From Bacteroidota bacterium (GTDB lineage: Bacteria; Bacteroidota; Bacteroidia; Chitinophagales; Chitinophagaceae), in contig VBAT01000030.1 in NCBI GenBank assembly GCA_005884665.1, positions 1-63,837 of the forward strand: a DNA stretch of 63,837 bases, given 5' to 3'. The position numbers and the translations under genes are program-made. The number at the start of each line of letters is the position of its first letter. Position 1 is the first letter of the stretch. This document shows positions 6,957 through 16,300 of the stretch, one piece after another. Under the pieces are notes generated by a model, which worked only from the letters and a program-made list of their open reading frames with translations, did no database searches and had not been told where the DNA came from.

Positions 6957-7751
6957 TTATTTGATTCTTTTAAGAATTGAATTTTCAAATGTTTTGTATG
7001 CGAAATGCTGTATTGCAAGTAGTAGCGGAGCACCTTTTCCCACGGGGTGGCTGAATTTTGGGTTATCATCAGTTACCAGTTTAATTACTGTATCAATAAC
7101 CGGGGTAGGTTCAGGTGCGTCTTCAAATACTTTGTTTGAAAATTTCGCAATCTTCTTCCGGTAACTATCGTAATCGGCTAATCTATTTTCAGCAGCCACC
7201 GAATTGGTAATAACATTAGTTTTGAAACCCATTGGCTCAACCATACTTACTTTGATATTGAACTGGTTTAACTCAAACCGCAACACTTTGAAATAACCCT
7301 CTAAAGCGTGTTTAGAAGCGGCATAATAGGCACCATTTGGTAAACCAATCAGTCCTACGATGGAGCCTATGGTTATTATTTTGCCATGTTTTTGTCTTCT
7401 AAACTGTGGCAATAACTCGTTAGTAAGCTTAACTGTTCCCCAAAAATTCGTTTCTAGCTGTTGCCTTCCTAATTCAATAGAGGTCTCTTCCGCAAGACCC
7501 GATACATAGTAGCCGGCATTATTGATCAGTACGTCCAGTTGATCAATTTCATTGAAGAGTTGCTTACCAAATGATGCAATAGAGCTATCGTCAGCAATAT
7601 CCAATGTCAATAATTTGAAAGGTACAAGCTTTTGATGTTTTTCCGGAGTTCTACTTGTGCCAATTACTTTAAAGCCACTTTGGTGCAGCCTGTTGGCAAC
7701 TTGTAAACCAAAGCCCGAAGATGCGCCTGTAACTAAAATTGTTTGTTTCAT
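6957..7751 (-). CDS. Short-chain dehydrogenase/reductase (SDR), classical type
   Basis: The Rossmann motif TGASSGFGLQVANRL is at residues 8-22, NNAGYYVSG at about 82-90, catalytic Ser in ITIGSIVGLIG at about 134 and the active-site pair YYAASK at about 148-153. Length is 264 residues. Classical SDRs reduce carbonyls or oxidise alcohols with NAD(P)H. There is no signal peptide. It is transcribed away from the HxlR regulator, with two exact palindromic operators in the shared gap, so it is the likely primary target of that regulator. The pairing of an SDR with an MDR reductase behind an HxlR repressor suggests electrophile or quinone detoxification, which is inference. Confidence 0.9.
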   Translation of the reverse strand: MKQTILVTGASSGFGLQVANRLHQSGFKVIGTSRTPEKHQKLVPFKLLTLDIADDSSIASFGKQLFNEIDQLDVLINNAGYYVSGLAEETSIELGRQQLETNFWGTVKLTNELLPQFRRQKHGKIITIGSIVGLIGLPNGAYYAASKHALEGYFKVLRFELNQFNIKVSMVEPMGFKTNVITNSVAAENRLADYDSYRKKIAKFSNKVFEDAPEPTPVIDTVIKLVTDDNPKFSHPVGKGAPLLLAIQHFAYKTFENSILKRIK

Positions 7752-7772
7752 TTCTTATTGTTTTGTAATTTT

Positions 7773-7789
7773 ACTTGCATTTTGCAAGT
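7773..7789. promoter_or_regulatory. HxlR operator copy 1
   Basis: ACTTGCATTTTGCAAGT has perfect 6-base arms with a 5-base spacer. It is the exact reverse complement of the second copy at 7805-7821, centre to centre 32 bases, about three helical turns, so two dimers would bind the same face of the DNA. Confidence 0.65.
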
Positions 7790-7804
7790 ATAAATATATA
7801 ACTT

Positions 7805-7821
7805 ACTTGCAAAATGCAAGT
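7805..7821. promoter_or_regulatory. HxlR operator copy 2
   Basis: ACTTGCAAAATGCAAGT lies 21 bases upstream of the HxlR start codon and close to the SDR start. It probably overlaps both divergent promoters, giving coupled autoregulation and control of the SDR/MDR operon. Confidence 0.65.
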
Positions 7822-7842
7822 ATTATTTAGACAATATTTTTT

Positions 7843-8256
7843 ATGTTAAAAGCAAAAAAAAGGTCAGATTGCCCTGTTAGTTCTTCCCTTGATATATGGG
7901 GCGATAAGTGGTCTCTGTTGATTATCAGGGACCTGATGGACGCAAAAGAGCGCACTTATGGTGACTTTTTAAAGTCACCGGAAGGAATAGCAACTAATAT
8001 TTTGGCTAACCGGTTACAAAATTTGGAAGAAAACAAGCTTATTGAAAAATTAGATCACCCGGATAGTAAAGCAAAAGTGTTGTATAAGTTAACCCCAAAA
8101 GGGATTGATTTGGTTCCCGTAATGATTGAAATAAGCTTATGGGCTGAAAAATATTTTTCCATACCGGAAGACAGAAAAGCAATGTTGAAAGAAGTTAAAA
8201 AAAATAAGACCGGATTTATTAAAGCAGCAATGAAAGAATTGAAGAGTGATAGGTGA
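7843..8256 (+). CDS. HxlR-family winged-helix transcriptional regulator
   Basis: This 137-residue protein shows the HxlR pattern: a cysteine near the N-terminus (SDCPVSSSLDIWGDKWSLLI), the helix-turn-helix with TYGDFLKSPEGIATNILANR, the wing LIEKL...VLYKLTPKG, and a C-terminal dimer helix. Such proteins bind short palindromes as dimers, and Cys10, at the position of the redox-sensing cysteine in several family members, suggests it could respond to electrophiles or oxidants. The twin ACTTGC-N5-GCAAGT sites lie directly upstream, between it and the divergent SDR gene. Autorepression is the simplest reading. Confidence 0.9.
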   Translation: MLKAKKRSDCPVSSSLDIWGDKWSLLIIRDLMDAKERTYGDFLKSPEGIATNILANRLQNLEENKLIEKLDHPDSKAKVLYKLTPKGIDLVPVMIEISLWAEKYFSIPEDRKAMLKEVKKNKTGFIKAAMKELKSDR

Positions 8257-8320
8257 ATGTTTTATTTCCTTTTATCTGAATATGGAAGCTTAAAGTATTC
8301 TGCCGTCGTTAATAGTAACT

Positions 8321-8351
8321 AACCCTTGTAGTAGCTAACATGGGTTTTTTT
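8321..8351 (+). terminator. Weak terminator candidate after the HxlR gene
   Basis: AACCC (8321-8325) can pair with GGGTT (8342-8346), which runs straight into a T-tract. The stem is only five base pairs and the loop is long, so this is a weak call. Confidence 0.3.
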
Positions 8352-8456
8352 GTAAGCGATATTTTATTCGGTCGTTTTTAGTTTGCCCCGGGGAGCGCCG
8401 CCGAAATCGACGGTAAAAAACTAAATATCCTACCTTTAGCTTCTAAACCTAAACAG

Positions 8457-9290
8457 ATGACTCCAACCGCAGTACCAATGAACCCAAACAAAGCATTATG
8501 GGAAAAGGGTGATTTCACCCAGATAAGTCAAACCATGCGTGAAAGCGGTGAGGAACTGGTGTCAAAGCTGGGGATCACCAAAGACATGAATGTTCTTGAC
8601 CTTGGTTGTGGTGATGGTACTACGGCGATACCTGAGGCAGAATTCGGCGCTAACGTTTTGGGTGTTGATATTGCCACTAATCTTGTTGAAGCTGGCAACA
8701 TTCGTGCAAGAGAAGCCGGGCTTACAAATATTAAATTCCAGGAAGGTGATGCAACCAATTTGGTTGATTTGAAGGATCAATCTTTTGATCTTGTGGTAAG
8801 CGTCTTTGGCGCTATGTTCGCTCCGAAACCTTTTGATGTAGCCAGGGAAATGGTCCGTGTTACACGCCCTGGTGGAAGGATCGTCATGGGAAACTGGATA
8901 CCGGGAGATCCTACCCTGGTAGCACAAATATTAAAGATCAGTTCCGCTTACACACCGCCACCACCCGAAGGTTTTATCAGTCCCATGCTTTGGGGTGTAG
9001 AGGACAATGTTATAGAACGTTTTGGTAAGGCCGGTGTAGCAAAAGAAAGTATATCATTCACCAGGGACACATTTACTTTCAATGCTCCGTATCCGCCGTC
9101 CGAATTCGTCAATACATTCAAAAATTATTATGGTCCTACCATGAATGCATTTGAAGCAGCTGAAAAGAACGGCAAATCTGCAGCATTGCAAGCTGAACTG
9201 GAGGATATGTTCAACAGGCAAAACAAAAGCGATACCAACGATACTACTTCGATACCGGCCACTTTTCTACGGGTGACGGTGACAGTTTGA
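8457..9290 (+). CDS. Class I SAM-dependent methyltransferase (UbiE/Methyltransf_11 type)
   Basis: The SAM-binding motif I VLDLGCGDGTTAIPEAE is at residues 45-61, the acidic motif II in VLGVDIA, GDATNL for motif III and FDLVVSVFGAMFAP for motif IV. Length is 277 residues. The protein is soluble and the acceptor cannot be told from sequence; many homologues methylate small molecules. It is transcribed alone: 200 bases follow the HxlR gene and 169 precede the next. TACCTTTA at 8431-8438, about 20 bases before the start codon, resembles the Bacteroidota -7 element (TAnnTTTG), so a short leader is likely. The final residues (TFLRVTVTV) fit the beta-strand that closes this fold. Confidence 0.85.
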   Translation: MTPTAVPMNPNKALWEKGDFTQISQTMRESGEELVSKLGITKDMNVLDLGCGDGTTAIPEAEFGANVLGVDIATNLVEAGNIRAREAGLTNIKFQEGDATNLVDLKDQSFDLVVSVFGAMFAPKPFDVAREMVRVTRPGGRIVMGNWIPGDPTLVAQILKISSAYTPPPPEGFISPMLWGVEDNVIERFGKAGVAKESISFTRDTFTFNAPYPPSEFVNTFKNYYGPTMNAFEAAEKNGKSAALQAELEDMFNRQNKSDTNDTTSIPATFLRVTVTV

Positions 9291-9459
9291 TTAGGTTTAA
9301 CGGTTAATACAACCGGTACGTCTAGGAACTTTACAAGTTTCAAACAACCTTTAAACCTTTAAACGTTTTAAATCATTCAACGTCTCCAATAATCCTCACA
9401 TAAGTATTTTCTGCCTAATTCCCTACCTTTAGTTACTCTCCTGACCAAAATTTTGCTAT

Positions 9460-11029
9460 ATGAAAAATAATACTCCAACGCCTCTTGTTGCAGATGAGCA
9501 ACAAATACCAAAAGAAAATACACCGGCCGCTGACGCATCCATGAGCCGGCGCAAATTCGTAGAAATGACTGCTATATCGGCCGCAGGCTTTACCATTTTG
9601 CCAAGGCATGTGCTGGGCGGAAAAAATTTTATTGCGCCAAGCGACAAAATAACGCTGGCCTATATCGGTACAGGCACACAAGGGATAAGAGAAATGCTGC
9701 CCATGCTTGCGGTACCACAAATACAGATAGTTGCTGTTTGCGATCCAAATAAAGAGGCCAGGGGCTACCGTGACTGGGGCACCGATTATTTGAAAGGCGA
9801 GATACGCCAGACCCTGAAGGATACTAATTGGACACCCGGCGGCGATAATATCATTCCCGGTGGAAGAGACAATGGAAAAGCCATCGTGGACGCGTATTAT
9901 GCCAACGTGGCCAAACAGGAAAATTATAAAGGGTGCGCTTCGTACGCTGATGTAAGAGAGTTACTGGATAAAGAAAAAGGAATTGATGCAGTAAAGATCA
10001 TGACGCCTGATCATTTACATGGTGTGCTGGCGATGGCTGCCATGAAAAGGGGCAAGCATGTGCTCCTCCATAAACCGGTTTCCAACCGCTTGATCGAAGG
10101 AAAGAAAGTGATCGAAATGGCCCGTAGCAAACCAAAGCTCATCACGCATCTTATACCCTGGGACTCGAATGGATCCATGGACACCGTTATGGCCTGGCTC
10201 AATGCAGGGGCTATTGGTACATTAAAAGAAGTTCACAACTGGACCAACCGCCCCGTATGGCCGCAATACCCGGACCTGCCAAAAGGCAATTCACCAATTC
10301 CCGAAGGATTTAATTGGGATCTTTGGCTGTTCCGACTATACGCACATGGTTTTCCGTGGCTGGTATGATTTCGGTGGCGGCTCCATGGCCGATATGGGTC
10401 ATTATAGTTTATGGACTGTTTTCAATGCATTGAAATTAACATCGCCAATCGTGGTGGAACCGCATCGTAGTCACGTCTGCGGTTTTAACGGGGCTGTCCC
10501 TTATCGAATCAACAATGACTTTTCATTCCCGATGGCAAGTACTGTTCGCTTCAGCTATCCCGCCAATGGTAACCGCGGTCCCGTAGATCTTTTTTGGTAT
10601 GATGGTGGAATGCGACCACCCATACCGGATGAATTGACTGCACAGAATAAGGAATTGCCGCAGGAAGGAATGATGTTCGTCGGCGACCATGGAAAAATCT
10701 TAGCCGGTTTTAATGTGCAGAACCCGCAGATCATTTCCGGTAAAAAAATGGATGCGCCTGCAGCTAAAACAGATAATCTTAACCAGGTGCAGCAGACTTC
10801 TGCAGCACTGCCTTTATTTGTTGATGCATGTAAAACAGGCAAGCAATATCCCGGTAGTTTTCCCGATGCTGAATATTTAACCGAGGCGGTGAACCTGTAT
10901 GCAGCCGCATTGAGAGCAAACAAATTATTGCGCTATGATGCAGCCGGCATGACATTCGTCAATGCCAGTGATGCAAACAAGTACCTGAGTAGAGAGTATA
11001 GGAATGGTTGGAATCCCGATACAGTCTAA
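9460..11029 (+). pseudogene. Gfo/Idh/MocA-family oxidoreductase, Tat-exported, interrupted by an internal deletion
   Basis: The N-terminal part has a twin-arginine signal (MSRRKFVEMTAISAAGF at about 28-44), the Rossmann motif YIGTGTQGIREM and the catalytic-region motif LLHKPVSNRLIEGKKV. The frame ends at 10368. The C-terminal domain continues in another frame from about 10337 (YTHMVFRGWYDFGGGSMADM) to the stop at 11029. Related proteins read DLWLGP...RPY..P.YTH at this point; here DLWL is followed by only seven bases before YTH, so about 26-29 bases are missing and the frame changes. Two non-overlapping fragments are unlikely to be active. The family oxidises or isomerises sugars in the periplasm. 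Upstream, TACCTTTAG at 9424-9432 is a -7 candidate. Confidence 0.85.
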
Positions 11030-11094
11030 AGTCATAATTGGTGGGTTTGCCCCGAGCCGGGGAAATTAAAACTTTCAATTTCAAAAACATTTTT

Positions 11095-11958
11095 ATGAAA
11101 ACGACAAACAGGAGAAATTTTATTTCTACAACAGCTAAAGCAGGCGGAGCTGCTTTTGTGTTGTCGCACTTACCATCGCATTTCTTTGAAGCTGCAGGAA
11201 AAGTGAATATGCCCATTGGATTTCAGTCATGGACGATAAAAGATGAGCTGAGCAAAGATTTTCCGGGAACACTCAAAATGATGGCCGATATGGGTTACCG
11301 CCAAATTGAAATGTGTTCTCCAAAGGGATATGAACAGATCGGTTTTGGCGCATTTACCAAAATGAAAACCTCAGACATCCGTAAAACGATTGAAGATTCC
11401 GGCCTTACCTGCCCCAGTTGTCATTTTGGTTCCGCAGAATTCAAAGATGAAAATATTGATGACCGTATATTATTTGCAAAAGAACTGGGCCTTACACAAA
11501 TGATCTGTTCTACATTCTGGTTACCCAAAACAGCAACATTAAAAGACTACCAGGCTGAGGCAGATAAATTGAATAAAGCGGCGGAAAAAATAAATAAAGC
11601 CGGGTTGCACACCGGATTTCACAATCATGATTTCGAATTTTCAATGCTGGAAGGTAAATTGATCTATGACGAACTCATGGCCCGCTTTGATCCTAAGCTT
11701 GTAAAGATGCAGTTTCAAACCCAGGTGATCGTTCATGGATATAAGGCAGCAGATTATTTTAAAAAATATCCCGGCCGTTTTATCTCCTCGCATTTGTCCG
11801 ACTGGTCGGCCGATAAAAAAGAAGTACCGTTGGGCCAGGGTGTGATTGACTGGAAAGAGTTTTTTGATGCGGCAAAAAAAGGCGGGGTAAAAAATATATT
11901 TGTTGAAATGGACAGGGATAAGTTTAAAGATAGCGCGGCATATCTTTCGATAGTTTGA
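11095..11958 (+). CDS. Sugar phosphate isomerase/epimerase (xylose isomerase-like TIM barrel), Tat signal
   Basis: A twin-arginine signal TNRRNFISTTAKAGGAAFVL opens the protein when read from ATG 11095 (287 residues). The mature part is an AP endonuclease family 2 / xylose isomerase-like TIM barrel: IGFQSWTIKDEL, MGYRQIEMCSP, CPSCHFG, GFHNHDFEF (metal-binding His/Asp and Glu), HLSDW and IFVEMD. Metal ligands typical of the fold (E, H, D, E) are seen. The gene starts 65 bases after the Gfo/Idh/MocA frame, the usual partner in Bacteroidota loci for periplasmic sugar oxidation and isomerisation. With the partner broken the pathway may be inactive. The C-terminus (AAYLSIV) is shorter than usual by a few residues, but the barrel is complete. 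Confidence 0.85.
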   Translation: MKTTNRRNFISTTAKAGGAAFVLSHLPSHFFEAAGKVNMPIGFQSWTIKDELSKDFPGTLKMMADMGYRQIEMCSPKGYEQIGFGAFTKMKTSDIRKTIEDSGLTCPSCHFGSAEFKDENIDDRILFAKELGLTQMICSTFWLPKTATLKDYQAEADKLNKAAEKINKAGLHTGFHNHDFEFSMLEGKLIYDELMARFDPKLVKMQFQTQVIVHGYKAADYFKKYPGRFISSHLSDWSADKKEVPLGQGVIDWKEFFDAAKKGGVKNIFVEMDRDKFKDSAAYLSIV

Positions 11959-12133
11959 TCCATCGAGGCCGGAAGAGAAGGCCCGCACGGCGAAATATTA
12001 ATAATTTATCCTCCTCAGCAATTCACCTGTTGATTCTCCACTAGCTCAAGCAGGAATTGCATTATCAATTGAACAATGCGTCAGCGACCCTATTTTCATT
12101 TTTTGTAACTTACAGTCAGAAAAATCATCAACC

Positions 12134-12583
12134 ATGGTCCTGAGTATCAATGGTGACAAACACGAAGTAACCGTAGACCCTGATGTTGAATTATTGATCG
12201 TATTACGTGACTACATCGGGTTGACCGGTACCAAATATGGGTGCGGTGAAGGAGCCTGCGGCGCCTGCACGGTACTGGTAAACGGTAATATTACACGATC
12301 CTGTATCACACCTGTTAATTCCGTTGCTGGTAAGGAGATAACAACTATTGAAGGCCTCGAAAAAAATGGAGAACTCCATGCTGTACAGGAGGCCTTTCTC
12401 GCAACGGATGCTTTTCAATGTTCGTATTGTGCGTCGGGTATGATCATGGCGGCTGTGGCCCTGCTAAAGCACAATCCTTCTCCTTCGGAAAATGCCATTG
12501 TAAACGCAATGAACACGAATATCTGCCGTTGCGGTACCTATCCATATATTGTCAAAGCCATTCAACTGGCGGCAAAATCATAA
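12134..12583 (+). CDS. iorA: (2Fe-2S)-binding small subunit of a molybdenum hydroxylase (isoquinoline 1-oxidoreductase alpha type)
   Basis: The N-terminal plant-type ferredoxin domain has C-x4-C-x2-C in YGCGEGACGACTVLVNG (about 36-52) and the fourth Cys in ITRSCITPV. The C-terminal four-helix domain binds a second cluster: FQCSYCASGMIMAA and NTNICRCGTYPYIVKA. At 149 residues it is the short stand-alone subunit. It transfers electrons from the molybdenum centre to the acceptor. It lies 10 bases upstream of the large subunit gene, so both are co-translated. The specific substrate (an N-heterocycle or aldehyde) is not known. No cytochrome or FAD subunit gene is adjacent. Confidence 0.9.
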   Translation: MVLSINGDKHEVTVDPDVELLIVLRDYIGLTGTKYGCGEGACGACTVLVNGNITRSCITPVNSVAGKEITTIEGLEKNGELHAVQEAFLATDAFQCSYCASGMIMAAVALLKHNPSPSENAIVNAMNTNICRCGTYPYIVKAIQLAAKS

Positions 12584-12593
12584 ATAACTTACG

Positions 12594-14747
12594 ATGAAAA
12601 ATCCGGATCATTTACAACATCCGTTTGAACCTATGACGGATGAACTGCCACCGGAACCAGGTTATCATTTTATTCTTGACCGGCGTAAATTTCTTGCACT
12701 TACCGGTGGAGGCTTGGTTGTTGCTTTTGTGCTGCGGGATATGCTTTCATTTTCCGGGGAAACTTTATCACCTGGAAACTCCCAGGTTCCCGTAAGTGGT
12801 GTAGGCGCATGGATACATATTAGCGAAGATGGAAAGGTAACAGTATACACAGGCAAAGTGGAAGTGGGACAGAATATACGAACATCGTTGGCGCAACTTG
12901 TTGCAGAAGAACTGATGGTGCCTCTCTCTTCTATTACAATGATTATGGGTGATACGGACCTGGTGCCGTATGATGCCGGCACGTTCGGAAGCCGCACTAC
13001 TCCACAAATGGGCCCTCAATTGCGTAAGGCTGCCGCCACAGCAAGGGAAGCGTTGTTGGAAATGGCGGCAAAAAACTGGAACACTACTGCTGGTAATTTA
13101 AAAGCAGAAAACGGGATGATCGTAAATGCTGCTACTAATAAAAAAATTGGTTATGGTGAATTGACGAAAGGTCAGCAACTACTGATCCCAATTTCAGACA
13201 ATGTCCAGTTGATTGCGACAAAGGATTGGAAAGTGGCGGGAAAAACGGTTCCGAAAATAAATGAACGCAATTTTATTACCGGTAAACATCAATATGTTTC
13301 AGATATGAAATTGCCCGGTATGCTGTATGGTAAGGTGCTGCGGGCGCCTTCATACGGGGCAAAATTGCTTGATGCGGATGTTACAAAAGCCAGCAAAATT
13401 CCAGGAGTAGTTGTGGTGAAAGATGAAAATTTTATTGGTGTAGCCGCGCCTGATGTAAAGACTGCAATAAAAGCTCTGGAGGCTATTGATGCTAAATGGG
13501 AAGAAAATAAAGGTCACCCTTCCAACGAAAACATTTTTGACTATCTCGTGAAGAACGCAAGGGGCGAAAGCGGTGGAAGAAATGCCGACGATACTAAAGG
13601 GAATGTCGAGCAGGGGTTAACCGAAGCTGAATTCAAACATTCAAAAACCTACAACATTCATTATATAGCACATGTACCGCTGGAACCAAGAGCAGCAGTG
13701 GCAGAGTGGATTGATGGAAAGCTTACTGTATGGACAGGAACTCAACGTCCGTTTGGCGTTCAGCAGGAACTTGCCGATGTTTTTAAAATGAGTAAAGAAA
13801 AAGTGAGGGTAATAATGCCTGATACCGGGTCGGGTTATGGAGGCAAGCACAGCGGTGAAGCTGCCATTGAAGCTGCACGGCTTTCAAAGGAAGCAAAGAA
13901 GCCGGTTAAACTTGTTTGGACAAGGGAAGAAGAATTTACATGGGCATATTTCAGACCGGGCGGCGTCATTGATGTGAGTGCAGGCGTTAAAAAAGATGGA
14001 ACTATTACGGCCTGGAAATTTAATAACTATAATTCGGGTGGCGCCGGCCTCGCTACTCCATATAAAATCGGTAACCAGAAAATAGCACATCTTCCTTCGA
14101 ATACGCCATTGAAACAAGGCTCCTATCGTGGCCTTGCGGCTACTGCAAATGTGTTTGCCCGGGAATCTCATATGACCGACCTGGCAAGATTGATTAAAAT
14201 GGATCAACTTGAGTTCCGGTTAAAAAACTTAGAAGACGATCGTTTAATTGCAGTCCTCCAGGCAGCTGCAAAATCTTTCGGCTGGAATGGACCAAAAACT
14301 CAAGGTCATGGTTTCGGTATCGCAGGAGGCTTTGAAAAAGGCGGTTATGTCGGTTGTTGCGCCGAAGTAATGATCAATGGTGATAAGGAAGTTAAAGTAG
14401 TTCGTATAACGCAGGCATTTGATTGTGGCGCTATTGTCAATCCGCATCACCTGGAACAGCAGGCAATGGGTTCTATTATCCAGGGTCTTGGCGGCGCTTT
14501 ATTTGAAACGGTTCAATTTGCCAATGGCAAAATACTTAACTCCGGATTATCCTCTTACCGGGTTCCCCGTTTTAGTGATATTCCAAAAATTGAAATCGTT
14601 TTAATTGACAGAAAAGACATTCCATCTGCGGGAGCAGGCGAGGCATGTATCGTGGGTGTTGCCCCGGCCATCCGCAATGCGATAGTGGATGCCACAGGCA
14701 TAACTTTGAATACTTTGCCAATGTTGCCAAACGGGGCATTAGCTTAA
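12594..14747 (+). CDS. iorB: Molybdopterin-binding large subunit (isoquinoline 1-oxidoreductase beta / aldehyde dehydrogenase type), Tat signal
   Basis: This 717-residue protein carries a twin-arginine signal near residue 29 (DRRKFLALTGGGLVVAFVL), so the complex is exported to the periplasm. Molybdenum-cofactor motifs of the xanthine oxidase family are present: FGSRTTPQMG, DTGSGYGGKHSGEAA, REEEFTWAYFRPGG, QGSYRGLAATANVFA and the active-site Glu in GAGEACIVGVAP near the C-terminus. In this family the enzyme hydroxylates an N-heterocycle or aldehyde with water as oxygen source. It is 10 bases from the ferredoxin-like subunit gene. Since only the large subunit has a Tat signal, the small one probably rides along as a folded partner. 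Confidence 0.9.
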   Translation: MKNPDHLQHPFEPMTDELPPEPGYHFILDRRKFLALTGGGLVVAFVLRDMLSFSGETLSPGNSQVPVSGVGAWIHISEDGKVTVYTGKVEVGQNIRTSLAQLVAEELMVPLSSITMIMGDTDLVPYDAGTFGSRTTPQMGPQLRKAAATAREALLEMAAKNWNTTAGNLKAENGMIVNAATNKKIGYGELTKGQQLLIPISDNVQLIATKDWKVAGKTVPKINERNFITGKHQYVSDMKLPGMLYGKVLRAPSYGAKLLDADVTKASKIPGVVVVKDENFIGVAAPDVKTAIKALEAIDAKWEENKGHPSNENIFDYLVKNARGESGGRNADDTKGNVEQGLTEAEFKHSKTYNIHYIAHVPLEPRAAVAEWIDGKLTVWTGTQRPFGVQQELADVFKMSKEKVRVIMPDTGSGYGGKHSGEAAIEAARLSKEAKKPVKLVWTREEEFTWAYFRPGGVIDVSAGVKKDGTITAWKFNNYNSGGAGLATPYKIGNQKIAHLPSNTPLKQGSYRGLAATANVFARESHMTDLARLIKMDQLEFRLKNLEDDRLIAVLQAAAKSFGWNGPKTQGHGFGIAGGFEKGGYVGCCAEVMINGDKEVKVVRITQAFDCGAIVNPHHLEQQAMGSIIQGLGGALFETVQFANGKILNSGLSSYRVPRFSDIPKIEIVLIDRKDIPSAGAGEACIVGVAPAIRNAIVDATGITLNTLPMLPNGALA

Positions 14748-14989
14748 ACTTTCAGTTTTGAATCCTTTTCACTTTGAATGTATGGTGGTGATATAAACAA
14801 CCTAATTGTCAAATTATTTCGTTTTGTCCCACCCGCCGGCGGATCAAATTCATCTGGAGGTTGTCCTGTCTTCTAAAAATTCTCTATCCACTTCACTTAT
14901 TAGTCTAAACGTTTATTAATAATTCTTTAGCAAAACGTTTAAAAGAAATCCCTACTCATGATCGTTTTTTCCGGACAATCGATCATCCT

Positions 14990-15514
14990 ATGAAAAAACT
15001 ATTTTTTTTCGTCCTTTTTATCGGAACTGCATTCCTGGCTTCAGCTTTAACTGGTCCGGGGCCTTCACTAAGCAAATCACTTACTTTTCCTGTCGCAGGA
15101 AAGAAAGCAAAAGTCGGTAGTTTTTGGGGTGCTGAACGTGACGGCGGAAAACGCAAGCACGAAGGCATTGACATCTTCGCAAAAAAAGGTACACCGGTCG
15201 TCGCAGTTTGTGATGGCGTTATCGTTTCCAGCAGAAACACTCCCCGGGGAGGAAGAACGCTTTGGCTCCAATCCAACCGTCACCCATGGAAAGCCTATTA
15301 TGCTCACCTGGATCAAAAAAAAGTCAAACCCGGGCAAGTAGTGAAAAAAGGCCAGATGATAGGCACGGTGGGTAACACCGGCAATGCAAAGTACACTCCG
15401 TCTCATCTCCATTTTGGTATTTATAAAACCCTTGGCGGAGCTATGAATCCGCTGCCGTTTGTAAAGAATTCTCCCAGGATCTCTGTTAGACCAGGTAACG
15501 GGGTTAAATCATAA
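14990..15514 (+). CDS. M23-family peptidoglycan endopeptidase (LytM)
   Basis: An N-terminal signal segment (MKKLFFFVLFIGTAFLASA) leads into a compact LytM domain. The zinc ligands are visible: HEGIDIFAK (first His and Asp) and SHLHFGIYK near the C-terminus (His-x-His), with GVIVSSRNT and GQMIGTVGNTGNA loops between. Length is 174 residues. M23 peptidases cut glycine or diaminopimelate cross-links in the cell wall; this one would act in the periplasm. It stands alone, 242 bases after the molybdenum hydroxylase. Two AAACGTTT palindromes (about 14907-14914 and 14934-14941) lie in the upstream gap and may be regulatory, but no factor is identified. Confidence 0.9.
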   Translation: MKKLFFFVLFIGTAFLASALTGPGPSLSKSLTFPVAGKKAKVGSFWGAERDGGKRKHEGIDIFAKKGTPVVAVCDGVIVSSRNTPRGGRTLWLQSNRHPWKAYYAHLDQKKVKPGQVVKKGQMIGTVGNTGNAKYTPSHLHFGIYKTLGGAMNPLPFVKNSPRISVRPGNGVKS

Positions 15515-15694
15515 TGCTGGATGCTGTCGTTGCGAGTGCGTCATTTGAAATGTAGCCAATCAGTGGGATGCTAGATGCCGGATGCTGGTCGGTGGTCGTT
15601 GGCATCTTGTATTCGTCATGGAGGTTGTCAATCTTTACTCTTATACCCCTACATTTACTGCAACATCCCGGCGGCTCGTCCGTCTAATTCAGCA

Positions 15695-16300
15695 GTGTAC
15701 AATACTAACCCGGATAATGAGGAAGAGAGGCGCGTGATCAGCCGGGCGCTGAAGGGTGATACACAGGCTTTTGCCGCCATCATCAAGAACACGGAAAAAC
15801 TGGTGGCTCAAATTGTTTTCAAAATGATCAGCAGTCCGGAAGACCGGAAGGACATTGCCCAGGATATTTATCTAAAAGTCTGGAATAAATTACCTGGTTT
15901 TCGCTTTAATAGCCGGCTATCTACCTGGATCGCCCAGATCGGCTACAATACCTGCATTGATTTCCTGCGTAAAAAAAAATGGATATTCTTTGATGGAGAG
16001 GAAAAAGAACCGGGCACTGAGAGGGAAGATTCATTCCATACCCTGTCTTCGGCATATGCCACACTGGAAAATGATACCGTCACCATTAAGGAACTATCAA
16101 CAATATTGAACAAAGAAATAGAAAAACTACCACCGGCTTTTAAAATTATGATCGTGTTGTATCACCAGGAAGAACTGAGCTATGATGAAATAGGACAGGT
16201 AACCGGGCTACCCGCTGGTACCGTGAAAAGCTATTTGTTCAGGGCAAGAAGAACATTAAAGAATAACCTGCTGGCTAATTATAAAAAAGATGATCTATGA
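15695..16300 (+). CDS. ECF-type RNA polymerase sigma factor
   Basis: Region 2 is EDRKDIAQDIYLKVWNKL...NSRLSTWIAQIGYNTCIDFLRKK (core and -10 binding) and region 4 is LPPAFKIMIVLYHQEELSYD then EIGQVTGLPAGTVKSYLFRA (helix-turn-helix, -35 binding). I start at GTG 15695, giving about 201 residues; the frame is open back to 15575 but that extension has no sigma features. The next gene overlaps by four bases (ATGA at 16297) and encodes a zinc-finger anti-sigma factor, so the pair is translationally coupled. A third gene for a membrane protein follows. The group resembles envelope-stress ECF systems; its target promoters are not known. Confidence 0.88.
   Translation: MYNTNPDNEEERRVISRALKGDTQAFAAIIKNTEKLVAQIVFKMISSPEDRKDIAQDIYLKVWNKLPGFRFNSRLSTWIAQIGYNTCIDFLRKKKWIFFDGEEKEPGTEREDSFHTLSSAYATLENDTVTIKELSTILNKEIEKLPPAFKIMIVLYHQEELSYDEIGQVTGLPAGTVKSYLFRARRTLKNNLLANYKKDDL

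Noticed and set aside
15575..15694. An upstream extension of the sigma factor gene
   Set aside because: The extra residues have no sigma features and the DNA is a low-complexity ATGCTGGATGC-type repeat.
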